The position numbers and the translations under genes were made by a program. From the NCBI GenBank assembly GCA_026826555.1, contig JAKSZT010054335.1, positions 2,982,526-3,046,525 on the forward strand: DNA of 64,000 bases, read 5' to 3'. This stretch comes from Tolypeutes matacus. Lineage: Eukaryota > Chordata > Mammalia > Cingulata > Chlamyphoridae. Below, piece by piece: positions 54,338 through 64,000 of the stretch. The notes below the pieces were generated by a model, which did no database searches, was not told the DNA's origin, and saw only the letters and a program-made list of their open reading frames with translations. Position 1 is the first letter of the stretch. Each line of letters begins with the position of its first letter.

Positions 54338-54924
54338 TGTCTTAGTCAGCAAAAGGGGTGCTGATGCAAAATACCAGAAATCTGTTAGTCTTTATAAAGG
54401 GTATTTATTTGGGGTAGAAGCTTACAGTTACCAGGCCATAAAGCATAAGTTTCTTCCCTCACCAAAGTCCATGGCCACGTGTTGTAGCAAGACAACTGCC
54501 GACGTTTGCCAGGGTTCAGGCTTCTTGGGTTCCTCTCCTCCCTGGGCTTGCCTCTCTCTCTGGGCTCAGGCTTGCTTTGTGCCACAAGGCCAGCTGTAGA
54601 CTCTCAGGCAAATGGCTTGCTTCTCTTCCCAGGGCCTTCTCTCTTTCCTCACGACCAAGCTTCTCTGTATGCTTTTTCCCGGGGCTCCAGCTCAAGACTC
54701 CGAATCACAACTCCAACTCAAAACTGCTCTCTCTGTCCTTTGCCTTGTCTTTTATATTTGATTCCCCCACCCACAAAGGGGTGGGGCTCAATGCCCTACT
54801 GACTTGGCCCAGTCAACACCCTAATCATAACTTAATCATGCCCAGATTAACAGACCAGTTTACAAGCATAATCCAATATCTGTTTTTGGAATTCATAATT
54901 ACTTCAAACTGCCAAACTGCTACA
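54338..54924 (-). mobile_element. MaLR-like 3' LTR of a truncated provirus
   Basis: On the minus strand it starts 'tgtagcagtttggcagtttg' and ends 'ttgctgactaagaca' (TG...CA, 587 bp). Same family as copies 1-3. AATAAA lies in 'ccaaataaataccctttata'. Unlike the solo copies it is joined on its 5' side to a polypurine tract and internal sequence. Confidence 0.85.
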
Positions 54925-54936
54925 CTCCACCCTCTG
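54925..54936 (-). other. Polypurine tract
   Basis: On the minus strand 'cagagggtggag' directly precedes the LTR's TG. This is the primer site for plus-strand DNA synthesis in retroviral elements and proves which LTR this is. Confidence 0.8.
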
Positions 54937-55153
54937 AATTCCAAAAATACATTACAATATTCAAAAAACATTAAATCAGTAACAATGCAAGTACAAAATC
55001 ATATCATAATCATTTTAAAGAAATATAGATCATCTTGAGGCAAAGTCCCTTCTAGCTGTAGACCTCTGAAACTTAGAAAATCATTTATCTGCTTCCAATA
55101 CACAAATGGACAAAGGATAAACATTTTCATTACCATAATGAGAAATTGGAAGG

Positions 55154-55945
55154 TTAAATATGAGTCATGGGTCCTCGACAATTCAGTAAACCTGCACGGC
55201 ATCCTCCATTCAATTTCAAAGTCTGAGAGTCATTCTTAAGATGAAGGTTTCTTCTCCTTGAGGCCACATGGGGACCCACCCTTTCCACAGGCTTGCCCAA
55301 CGGCCATTTTCTGGGTTCCATCTTCATCAAACATCTGGGTGTCGACCAAGCTCCAGACCTCACCCTCCAAGAGTGTTGGGGTGATTGCCACACCTTACCC
55401 ACTCTTTGGGTTAGAGTCTTAGCCCCCCTAGTACAGTGAGGTGAAGACAACTTTCCCCCTAACCTTTGGCATACAGGCTCAACCCTCTCAGAGCAACGAG
55501 TTGACCACCCGGCCTTCCCTAATCCATGGGGGACAGGTCCACCCCTCTCACACCTATGGGGTGTTGACCTTAACCGCCCTAATCCTTGGGGAATGTGCTC
55601 CACTCTCTCTGTACCCTGCGGTGGCAAAACTCTCCCCGAACATCGGGTAGGAACATCCACCCTCTTCAACTGCTGGGGCAAACTCACCCTCTCTGTACAC
55701 ATGGGTGGGACTCCTGCGATTTGGATGGGTTCAAATTTCCCTTTCACCTTGTGGTGTGGAATATGAATGGGTGACCTTGAGTTTCCTACTAAACTACCTC
55801 CATGCTTGATCCAACTTGCCCTGATTTCATCAAAATCCAAGAAAATAGAGAGCCTGGAGATGTCATTATTGAAATTTTCAGCTGTGGGGAAGTTTTTCTT
55901 CTTCTCAGTTTTACAAAATCCAGGATTCTGGCTTGAATTCATCAC
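55154..55945 (-). CDS. Uncharacterised 263-aa frame in MaLR-like internal region
   Basis: The longest frame in the provirus body, opening MMNSSQNPGFCKTEKKKNF and ending before TAA/stop at 55154. I do not recognise a known domain. Residues 1-65 are mixed; residues about 80-200 are a degenerate repeat of roughly 20 residues, rich in Arg, Pro, Cys and Gly, with recurring forms such as 'TERV', 'SERVEPV' and 'GLGKAGWSTRC'. No signal peptide or membrane segment is apparent. It shows no zinc-knuckle, protease or reverse transcriptase motif. Because a 60-bp repeat without stops keeps a frame open easily, the frame may be non-coding; the minus-strand sense agrees with the LTR, which is the main argument for it. 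Confidence that it is or was a protein gene is low. Confidence 0.35.
   Translation of the reverse strand: MMNSSQNPGFCKTEKKKNFPTAENFNNDISRLSIFLDFDEIRASWIKHGGSLVGNSRSPIHIPHHKVKGKFEPIQIAGVPPMCTERVSLPQQLKRVDVPTRCSGRVLPPQGTERVEHIPQGLGRLRSTPHRCERGGPVPHGLGKAGWSTRCSERVEPVCQRLGGKLSSPHCTRGAKTLTQRVGKVWQSPQHSWRVRSGAWSTPRCLMKMEPRKWPLGKPVERVGPHVASRRRNLHLKNDSQTLKLNGGCRAGLLNCRGPMTHI
55359..55715 (-). repeat. About six 58-62-bp degenerate tandem units
   Basis: Units on the plus strand start with variants of 'ccaccctctc' and contain 'ccctaatcc-tggggga' (for example from 55540, 55600 and 55657). They are diverged, so the array predates or was inherited by this copy. Confidence 0.75.
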
Positions 55946-56325
55946 ATTTCGCTGTATTATTAGAAGAGAACTATTATTTTTCTTAAGAAACTGTCCTCTG
56001 CCTCCAATTTGTGAACCCTAAGCAGGCCAGCATGGAATCACCTGATATTCCCTTTTCCTTCACCCTTGTGTTTAAGGTTAAACAGCCTTAAACCTGGACC
56101 TAAAAGGTTCTCAGACCTTTAAGTTCTATCCATCCCAAGAACATAGTTTCATGGTCATGGCCCCTTGTAGTCCTGGAGAAATTTCCAGAAGAAAGAGGTC
56201 TATCTGGCTCAAAGTATATTAAGTAATGTCATTTGCTACTTCTCTGGCTAAGCTCAAATGGGCACATTTTAACCAAGGATTATGTAAGTCATGAAACCTC
56301 CCTCTATGGAAACTTTTAATGATTG

Positions 56326-56343
56326 ATGATGATGATGATGATG
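56326..56343 (+). repeat. (GAT)n simple repeat
   Basis: About six GAT units. Confidence 0.9.
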
Positions 56344-56349
56344 GTGACA

Positions 56350-56515
56350 TTTGAGCATTTAAGATGTGTCCAATACTACACTGAGTGGTTTAAATGCTTT
56401 ATTTCCTTTAATACTCCCAGAAAAGTTGTGCATTTGGAATTATTACTGTCCTCCACTTTATGGATAAAATAAACAGAGGCTTACAGTTTTTAAGCACCTT
56501 CCCCAAGATCACAGT
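56350..56515 (-). repeat. MIR SINE
   Basis: 'ttgagcatttaagatgtgtc', 'ttaaatgctttatttccttt', 'cctccactttatggataaaa' and 'accttccccaagatcacag' are antisense MIR. Confidence 0.72.
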
Positions 56516-58734
56516 TCTCTTCATTTATAACTCTCCCTCTCTTCCTCACCTCCACCCACACCCCAGGACTGTCCAGCCCAGTGGGGCCTGGGCTGCCAGC
56601 CGGGGAGACTGGAGAAGCGGCTCTTGTCCCGGATCTCGGTAGCATGGGCATCATTTGGTTAATCCATCAGGACAGCACCAACGTGGGCTCCCTATCACCA
56701 GAACCTTCTCCAGGAAGATTACACAACCCTTTGGTATCGTCCACAAAAGGAGGCAAAGCTGATCTATGTTGCTACAAGTCAGGAGAGGGTTCCTCTGGGG
56801 AGGCAGGGACAGGAAAGAGGCAAGAAGGGACTTCCGGGAAACTCTCTTTATCCCGATGTGTTCAGTTCTGAATGTGTCTGCTCCAACCGAATGTTTAAAA
56901 AAACCACATCAGCTGTGTAAGTCAAGGTGCCCTGTGACTTGTTCCCCAAAAGCGAGATGCTTTGCTTCTAGCTCGCCTGAGCCCATCCAGCACATCTCCC
57001 TTTCCCCTGGAGAAGACCTCAGAGCCCCATCAGGGGTCTCTTGGGTCCAGGCCAATCATGGGCTCCCAAGAGGTCCTCCACGCTCCCACCGGCCCCTCGA
57101 GCTGTGTCCTCTGCAGGCTGCTCTCTTGGGCTCTCCCACGGCACCCATCCTGGGTCAGCTCCTCCACCGCTGGACAGTTCTTCTCTTCTCGAGCAAGGAC
57201 TTCCTAGGTAAAGACCCCCTCCCTGGTCACCCAGCCTCCCGCCTGCCCCAGGAAAGCTGAGGAAAGGACTCCGGCAGGGGCCTGGGGTGGTGTCTGCTGC
57301 AGGCTGCTCCCGCCCTCTCAAAAAGGCTTGGCTTGGCCCCACACAGGGGACCACCTTCCTCTCCCGGCCAGTGCCCAATGCCTGACAGTCCCTCTCCTGC
57401 CCGGAGACTCTGCCTTGGAAGCACCGTGAGGCTGCCCAGAGAGGCAAGCCGTGGTCCTCGTGGCTTTGTCTGCTTCCTCTGGGAGCCAGGATCTCCTGAG
57501 ATCCCCATGCTGCCTGACAGCAACTGCCCCACAAGGAAGGCCACGCTCACCTGATACCCCCAGGCTCCCCTCTTGTCCTCTGCTCCTCCCACCCAGTCCC
57601 AAGCGCAGGGCCCCGTTGAGGGCAGGATGTGGGTCTCGCTGCTGGAGAGCCCCTTGTGCCCTCAGCTCGCCCCGCAGACACGGACACAGCGTGCCAGCAG
57701 TAACGCAGAGGGTTATTGCCTTTAAGTCAAATCAAATATCTGCCCCACGTGGCCAGACTGCTGGGAAATGCCGTCGCAGCCATCTGGGAAGGCCCTGCCC
57801 CAGGCCCCACACGAACCAGAACTTGGGCCATGCCCAGAAAACGGGCCAGTCTCTCATCTCCCAGCCATCATGGTGGTCTTCAGTGTTCCCCGATGGCTGC
57901 CCCAAGGCCTGAGTCCTGTTCCCCTGAGGAAATGCAGGACTGGGCTAGCCCCTGCTGGTCTCTGCCCTGTCCAGTTTGGGTCAACTTCACCTCCTTCCTG
58001 CCCACCATCCCACCTTTCCCCCTGCCCAGGCAGCAGCCCCTTTCCTGCCTCTTACCCTCCCTCCAGCAGCAGCCCACCACGAGCTCTCGTCTTCAAGAGC
58101 CAAGCAAGAAGCAGGGCTAGCCTCAGGTAACTCTGCTCCAGCCAACCACAGAAAGGCCCTTGGAGCGGAAGCGCAAAGTCCCTGCTACCGCCTCGGAAGA
58201 GGGGTGGAGGGAAGGAAAACGCACAGAAAATAACCAACCAGAGGGAAACACCAAGACCTCTTACTCTTTCTCCTTCTTCTATGGCCACAAGAGGGACGGG
58301 GGAGCAGGGCAGGTGAGGTGCCGGCTCCCACCAGCACGCCCACTCCCACACACACCCTCACACTCACAAATGCTGGCATTCACACACTCACACACACTCC
58401 TTCAGCGCCTCCACCCTTGGCCCACACAGAATATTCTACTCAGCCTGTCTTTGCTGCATTCTTCAGGGCCCCGGAACACAGAGAGCATAAAAATAATTCC
58501 TTTTAACATGGTAATTTATTGCCACAATCAGCTTCTCAGCATCCTTTGCAAAATTACCCTTTCAGGAACTGCCAGAACCCCGGTGGGGGTGGGGGGCTGG
58601 AGGGAGGGAAGCCTCGCTGCCCAGTGTCTGCTCTGGGTCTGTCCATCTTCTACCAGAAGGGATTGAGTGACCCCCAGCAAACCTGTGCTATTCTCCCTGG
58701 CCTCACCCCAAAGCTTTCCACAACAGGCGCGGCC
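56516..58734. other. GC-rich unique sequence, no supported gene
   Basis: Many overlapping frames on both strands (for example 56766-57260 plus, 57019-57534 minus) with no recognisable domain. CA-rich simple sequence lies at 58340-58400. Block 58460-58565 ('aacatggtaatttattgcca') is AT-rich with homeobox-like TAATTTATTG and could be a conserved element. Donor or acceptor pairs that would delimit an exon are not evident. Confidence 0.4.
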
Positions 58735-58860
58735 CAGGGCTGGTCGTGGGATTTGGCATCGGGCAGACCTGGGTTCAAGTCCCAGCTTCTTCACCTGCCA
58801 GCAGCGTGGCCCGGGCAGGCAGCACCCAGCACCTCTGCTTCTCGCTGCGGGAGCAGAGCG
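58735..58860 (+). repeat. MIR SINE fragment
   Basis: 'ggcatcgggcagacctgggt', 'tcaagtcccagcttcttcac' follow the MIR head. Confidence 0.6.
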
Positions 58861-59046
58861 GGTGCCATGTGGGCGGCTGGCGCCAGCCCTTGGCCAGGGG
58901 TGCTCTCTTTTTAAACGGCAGCTGGGAAGCAGCGTGGAAACCGTGCAAGCTCTGGGCCCCGAGTGGACGAGGGTTTGTCCATCTTACAGGGGCGGGTTTG
59001 GGGCAGGGGGCCTTCTTTTGTATTGCATCAAAAGTAATGAACTATT

Positions 59047-60174
59047 GACTTCCGGGAAGATGACGGACTAGTAAGACACGGGAGTCTCTTCTCCAGAAAA
59101 ATAGCTAGAGGACAAGCTGAAACAGCCCCGAAAAAGATCTTCTAGGGTTTAGGACAGCAGGTGAAGGCTGCACACCCCCCAGAGGAGAGAGGGACAGAAG
59201 AGGGAAATCGCGGCAACAGAACCGTGAGTTGCAAGTAGCAGCTTCTGCTGCTGCCGGCACCCTCCCCCACACTCTTCAGAATCCTCGGGCCTCTGGGCCT
59301 GCGACCACAGACAAAGGGGGCTTCGGGGATCTGCCACTCCGGAAAGGGGAGAGAGAGGGACACAGTCTTAGGCTGACTCAGGTTCGGACCTGAAATTTGG
59401 GCTGCAAGGCCCCACGGACCCTTCCACACGGCGGTTTGCCCTGGGAGCCCAGAAAGGACTGGAGAAATCCCACCCTCCCAACCTCCCTCTCTTCTAGCCT
59501 GGACTAATTGTTGAGGACACCACGGGAGAGGGGAGAGAGAGCCTGGGGCTGACCCTGCTTTGGACTCCCGGGTTTGGTCTGCCCTGTCCCTAGAGCCCTT
59601 CTAGGCCAGGTGGGGCTGCGCCATTGTTTGCCTTGGAGCCTGCAAGGGGATAAAGATATACAAACCTCCCAATCTCCTCCTCTACTAACAGGGACTGATT
59701 GTTGAGGATTCAGAAGGGACGGAAATATTTCCTAGCTGGGAAAAGGGGGGCACTACGAGAGAAGTCTGGAGAACTGTCTCAGAAAGTTTGAATCACAGGG
59801 CTCTTAGCCCACAGACAGGAAGCTCTATCACATTGATCTGGCCTGTGTCACAACAAATACGCTCCGACCAGGCATTGAATTGAGAGCTGCCAACAAGTGC
59901 CATCTCCTGGCAGACCAAGGAAGTGCACATAGGAAAATTAATAAGTAAGAGAGGCTTTTCCGGGCCTCTATAGCCTCCCTGCCCAAGGCCCTAGGAAACG
60001 ACTCTACAACCAATTACTGGGTCCAGTGCCCAGTTTTGAGCAACCAGCAGAACAATCCTAACAATCAAGGTTGAGCCAAAAATCAAAGAGCGGTGGTAAC
60101 TCACAGCCTCCTGCCACTAAAACCCCATAAAAGAGAAAGAGATAGAGCATCTAGGTAAAATACAAACTAACCAG
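59047..60174 (+). promoter_or_regulatory. L1 5' UTR / internal promoter
   Basis: Starts 'gacttccgggaagatgacgg', which contains an ETS-type TTCCGG and a YY1-like AAGATGACGG near the first base, as expected of an L1 internal promoter. It is GC-rich compared with the A-rich ORFs. Two imperfect copies of a 184-188-bp unit lie in tandem (59341-59524, 59525-59712). The exact 5' end is inferred. Confidence 0.75.
59341..59712 (+). repeat. Tandem monomer pair in the L1 5' UTR
   Basis: Unit 1 opens 'ggaaaggggagagagagg' and closes 'ggactaattgttgaggacac'; unit 2 opens 'ggagaggggagagagagcc' and closes 'ggactgattgttgaggatt'. 'cctcccaacctccctctctt' and 'cctcccaatctcctcctcta' align at the same offset in both. 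Confidence 0.75.
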
Positions 60175-61123
60175 ATGCCTAAGCACCAGCAAAAGATTAT
60201 GAGCCATACTAAGAAAATAGAAGACATGGCCCAAGAGAAGGAATACAGCAAAGTCCCAGAAGAGATGCAGAATTTGAGAGAACTAATCAGGGAGATGAGC
60301 ACAAATTTCCAAAATCAAATTAATGACATGAAAGAGAATATAGTTAAAGAGATCAATGATATCAAGAAGTCATTCAGCGAACGCAAAGAAGAATTTGAAA
60401 CACTGAACAGAAAAGTAACGGAATTCATGGGAATGAAAGACACAATAGGTGAAGTCAAAAATACATTTGAAGCATACAACAGCAGACTCGAAATGATAGA
60501 AGAAAGAATAAGTGATACTGAAGACAGAGCAGCTAAAATTGAAGAGAAAAGAACAGAGAGAGAAAAGAATGGAAAAAATTGAGCAGGGGCTCAGAGAGTT
60601 AAATGACAACACAAAACACAAGAACATACGTGTCATGGGAGTCCCAGAAGGAGAAGAGAAAGGAAAAGGGGCAGAAAGAGTATTTGAGGAAATAATAGCT
60701 GAAAATTTCCCAACTCTCACGAAAGAAATGAACTTACATGTCCAAGAAGCACACCGTACCCCAATAAGAATAAATCCAAAAAGACCTACGCCAAGACACA
60801 TATTATTCAGAATGTCAAATGTAAAAGATAAAGAGAAAATTCTCAGAGCAGCAAGAGAGAAGCAAACGATCATGTACAAAGGACGTCCAGTAAGACTTTG
60901 TGCAGATTTCTCTTCAGAAACCATGGAGGCGAGAAGACAGTGGTATGATACAATTAGGAAACTGAAAGAGAAAAACTGCCAGCCGAGAATTCTTTACCCA
61001 GCAAAACTGTCCTTCAAATATGAAGGTGAATATAAAGTATTCACAAACAAACAGAAACTAAGAGAGTTTGCAAAAACAGAATCCACCTTCGCAGGAAATA
61101 TTAAAGGAAGCCTTAGAACCTGA
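60175..61123 (+). pseudogene. L1 ORF1 (ORF1p), one frameshift
   Basis: ORF1p is the RNA-binding chaperone that trimerises and packages L1 RNA. The first frame runs 60175-60582 (MPKHQQKIMSHTKKIEDMAQ) and is a long amphipathic coiled coil with Leu/Ile/Met heptads over residues about 20-130. The second frame, open to 61123, takes over near 60545-60575 after a net one-base shift. It holds the RRM-like core ('NIRVMGVPEGEE', 'PRHILFRMSNVKDKEKILRA') and the C-terminal domain ('RRQWYDTIRKLKEKNCQPR'). Combined length is close to the usual 315-340 residues. The frame change would cut off the RNA-binding half. The start is the first ATG with A-rich context after the 5' UTR; ORF2 begins 121 bp downstream. 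Confidence 0.92.
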
Positions 61124-61244
61124 AAGAAAAAGACAGGAGAGAGAGGCTTGGAGGAGAGTATAGAAGAAAGAAAAGCAGAAAGGATAACCAAAAGAGTAAA
61201 AAGAGAGACAAAAATAAGATGACATATGAAAACCAAAGAATAAA

Positions 61245-64000
61245 ATGGAGGAAATAAATAGTGCATTTTCAGTAATATCATTGAATGTGAGTGGATTAAA
61301 TTCCCCAATCAAAAGATACAGGCTGACAGAATGGATAAAAAAACATGAGCCATCCATATGCTGCTTACAAGAAACTCACCTCAGACCCAGGGATACAAGC
61401 CGGCTGAGAGTAAAAGGTTGGAAAAAGATACTCCATGCGAATAGTAAACAGAAAAGAGCAGGGGTAGCTATACTAATATCAGACAAAACAGACTTCAAAT
61501 GCAAAAAAGTGATAAGAGATGCGGAAGGCCATTATATATTAATAAAAGGGACGATCCTCCAGGAAGATGTAACAGTCATAAATATCTACACACCTAACCA
61601 GGGTGCCCCAAAACATATGAGACAAACTCTGGCAAAACTGAAGGGAGAAATAGACATTTCTACAATAATCATCAGAGACTTCAACACCCCTCTCACATCA
61701 TTAGATAGAACAACTAGACAGAAGATCAACAAGGAAACAGAGAACTTGAACAATATGATAAACAAGTTAGACCTAACAGACATATACAGAACACTGCATC
61801 CAAACTCAGCACGTTATACATTCTTCTCAAGTGCCCATGGATCTTTCTCCAGGATAGACCACATGTTAGGTCACAATGCAGCTCTCAATAAATATAAAAA
61901 GATTGAAAGTATACAAAGCACCTTCTCAGATCATAATGGAATGAAACTAGAAATCAATAACAGAGAGGAAAAAAGGAAATTTGCAAATGTGTGGAGACTG
62001 AATAACACACTCCTAAATATTCAGTGGGTCAAAGAAGAAATTGCAAGTGAAATCAGTAAATATATTGAGACAAATGAAAATGAGAATACAACATATCAAA
62101 ACTTAGGGGATACAGCAAAGGCAGTCTTGAGAGGGAAATTTATAGCCCTAAATGCCTACATTAAGAAACAAGAAAGAGCTAAACTCAAAGATTTAACTGA
62201 AGAACTTGAGAAACTAGAAAAAGAACAGCAAACCAATCCCAAAGCAAAAAGAAGGAAAGAAATAATAAAGATTAGATCAGAAATAAATGAAAATGAGAAC
62301 AGAAAAGCAATAGAGAAAATCAACAAAACCAAAAGCTGGTTCTTTGAGAAGATCAATAAAATTGACAAACCCATCGCTAGACTAACAAAGAAAAAAGAGA
62401 GAAGATGCAAATAAATACAATCAGAAATGAAAGGGGGGAAATTACAAATGACCTCACAGAAATAAAAAGAATCATAAGAGGATATTATGAGAAACCGTAT
62501 GCCAACAAACTAGACAACCTAGATGAAATGGATAAACTTCTAGAAACGCATAACCAACCTACACTGACGCTACAAGAAATACAAGAACTTAACAAGCCAA
62601 TCACATTTAAGGAGATTGAATCCATCATCAAAAATCTCCCAGCAAAGGAAAGTCCAGGCTTCATAGGTGAATTCTACCAAGCATTTCAAAAAGAATTAAC
62701 ACCAATTCTGTTTAAACTCTTCCAAAAAATTGAACAGAAGGAAAATTACCCAACACATTTTATGAAGCCAACATCACCCTAATACCAAAGCCAAATAAAA
62801 ATTCTACAAGAAAAGAAAATTACAGACCAATCTCTCTAATGAACATAGATGCAAAAATTCTCAACAAAATACTTGCAAATCGAATCCAACAGCATATCAA
62901 AAGACTTATACATCACGACCAAGTGGGATTTATTCCTGGTAGGCAAGGCTTGTTCAACATAAGAAAATCAATCAATGTAATACACCACATTAACAAATTG
63001 AAGGAAAAAAAATACATGATCATCTTAATAGATGCAGAAAAGTCATTTGACAAAATCCAACATCCTTTTTTGATAAAAATACTTCAAAAGATAGGAATAA
63101 AAGGAAAATTCCTCAAAATGATAAAAGGCATATATGAAAAACCCACAGCCAACATCATGCTCAATGGGGAAAGATTGAAAGCTTTCCCCCTAAGATCAAG
63201 AACAAGACAAGGATGCCCACTGTCACCATTGTTATTCAACATTGTACTAGAAGTTCTAGCGAGGGCAATTAGACAAGACAAAAAAATTAAAGGCGTCCAA
63301 ATAGGAAAAGAGGAAGTAAAACTCTCACTGTTTGCGGATGACATGATCCTGTATTTAGAAAATCCTGAAGTATCCACAACAAAGCTACTTGAAGTAATAA
63401 ATGAGTTCAGCAAAGTGGCAGGATATAAGATCAACACACAAAAATCAGTAATGTTTTTGTACACTAGTACTGAAGAACCTGAGGAGGAAATCAGGGGGAA
63501 AATTCCATTTTCAACAGCAACAAAAAGACTCAAATACCTAGGAGTTAATTTAACCAAAGAAGTACAGGACTTATATGCAGAAAACTACAAAACAATGCTA
63601 AAAGAAATTTAAAAAGACCTAAACAAATGGAAAGACATTCCTTGTTCATGGATTGGAAGAATAAATATCGTGAAGGTGTCAATCTTGCCCAAACTGATTT
63701 ATAGATTCAATGCAATACCAATCAAAATCCCAACAGCTTACTTTACAGAATTAGAGAAGACAATTACCAAATTCACCTGGAAGGGTAAGTGCACCCAGAT
63801 AGTCAAAAGTATTCTAAAAAAGAAGAGCAATGTGGGAGGAATTTCACTGCCTGACCTTGAAACATATTACAAAGCTACAGTGGTCAAAACAGCATGGTAC
63901 TGGCATAAAGATAGACGCATCGATCAGTGTAATAGAATTGAGAATCCAGAAAAAAACCCTCACCTATACAGTCAACTGCTTTTTGACAAACCTACCAAGC
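61245..64000 (+). pseudogene. L1 ORF2 (endonuclease-reverse transcriptase), broken and cut by the window
   Basis: Residues 1-239 form an APE-type endonuclease. Catalytic residues match the human numbering: N14, E43, Y115, D145, N147, D205, D229 and H230 are all present; Gly144 before the catalytic Asp is Arg. The first frame ends at 62414 (389 codons). A frameshift near 62395 moves reading to 62405-62782, and another near 62757 moves it to the frame containing 62839-63612. That segment holds reverse transcriptase motifs: '[12 protein letters not shown]', '[14 protein letters not shown]', '[12 protein letters not shown]' and the catalytic FADD at 63331-63342. A TAA at 63610-63612 replaces what is usually Glu in 'KEIEKDLNKW'; the same frame then stays open to 64000 ('[20 protein letters not shown]'). 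The rest, including the Cys-rich end, is outside the window. Confidence 0.95.

Larger units (their letters stand above)
54937..56280 (-). mobile_element. Internal region of the MaLR-like provirus
   Basis: Internal sequence upstream of the 3' LTR on the minus strand. It contains a 263-codon frame (55154-55945) with a 60-bp tandem repeat, and text such as 'agaaatttctccaggactac'-like phrases toward 56180. I see no gag, protease or polymerase motif and no 5' LTR to the right, so the element is defective and 5' truncated, or belongs to a non-autonomous MaLR-type family. The right edge is approximate. Confidence 0.65.
59047..64000 (+). mobile_element. Near-full-length L1 LINE, running off the window
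   Basis: The element holds a 5' UTR of about 1.1 kb, ORF1, a 121-bp spacer and ORF2 up to past the reverse transcriptase domain, all on the plus strand. The 3' part of ORF2, the 3' UTR and the tail lie beyond 64000. L1 copies itself by nicking the target with the ORF2 endonuclease and priming reverse transcription there; it also mobilises SINEs such as DAS. This copy carries one frameshift in ORF1, and two frameshifts and one stop in ORF2, so it is dead but young compared with the L1M fossils in the window. No target duplication can be tested without the 3' flank. Confidence 0.95.

Noticed and set aside
57019..57592. Overlapping minus-strand frames of 94-171 codons in the 57 kb GC-rich region
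   Set aside because: Several frames are open on both strands at once, none with a domain or consistent splice sites.

Overview
This window looks like intergenic or intronic mammalian DNA, almost certainly from an armadillo (Xenarthra). The strongest clue is about eighteen copies of a tRNA-Ala-derived SINE with the DAS signature: a 'ggatgtggctca' A-box head, a 'gggttcgattccc'-type B box, and an AATAAATAAAATCTT plus poly(A) tail. From established knowledge, DAS elements belong to the armadillo lineage. Mammal-wide fossils (MIR, L2, MLT1/MaLR, old L1M, MER5A, hAT) confirm a placental mammal. Species naming is inference. Three runs of N (10176-10185, 24241-24250, 35259-35658) show a draft assembly.

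I found no convincing host protein-coding exon, tRNA, rRNA or snRNA gene. The open frames that translate to something recognisable are retroelement proteins: L1 ORF1 and ORF2 at the right end, and a 263-codon frame in a retrovirus-like internal region at 55 kb.

Layout. 0-4 kb: MIR, an MLT1 LTR and a minus-strand L1 3' end. 4-9 kb: DAS elements, a purine/pyrimidine strand switch, a three-copy head-to-tail DAS cluster, and an L2 carrying a 21-bp minisatellite and split by DAS. 9-11 kb: GC-rich sequence with a large 21/22-bp minisatellite and a small CpG-rich patch. 11-20 kb: unique sequence, then nested old L1M / DAS / LTR insertions and an L1M 5' region. 20-30 kb: a composite DAS-LINE-tail retroposon, a clean solo LTR with a 5-bp target duplication, a hAT MITE, an LTR inserted in L1M, and two solo MaLR-like LTRs. 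30-45 kb: mostly unique sequence with MIR and L1M remnants, a DAS-adjacent 400-N gap, and a second composite retroposon. 45-54 kb: MaLR-like LTRs, an interrupted L1 ORF2 fragment, a strong CpG island at 51.4-52.5 kb, and a young 5'-truncated L1 with a perfect 14-bp target duplication. 54-56 kb: minus-strand 3' LTR, polypurine tract and internal region of a MaLR-like provirus. 56-59 kb: GC-rich unique sequence. 59 kb to the end: a plus-strand L1 from its 5' end to inside ORF2, broken by three frameshifts and one stop.

Functionally this is a record of retrotransposition. L1 supplies the endonuclease and reverse transcriptase; DAS SINEs and the composite retroposon end in A-rich tails as expected for L1-driven copying; MaLR-like LTRs are mostly solo. 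The host features most worth attention are the CpG island at 51.4 kb and the minisatellite at 10.1 kb, every unit of which carries a 5' splice-donor consensus on the minus strand. Repeat family names come from recognition by eye, not a database search.
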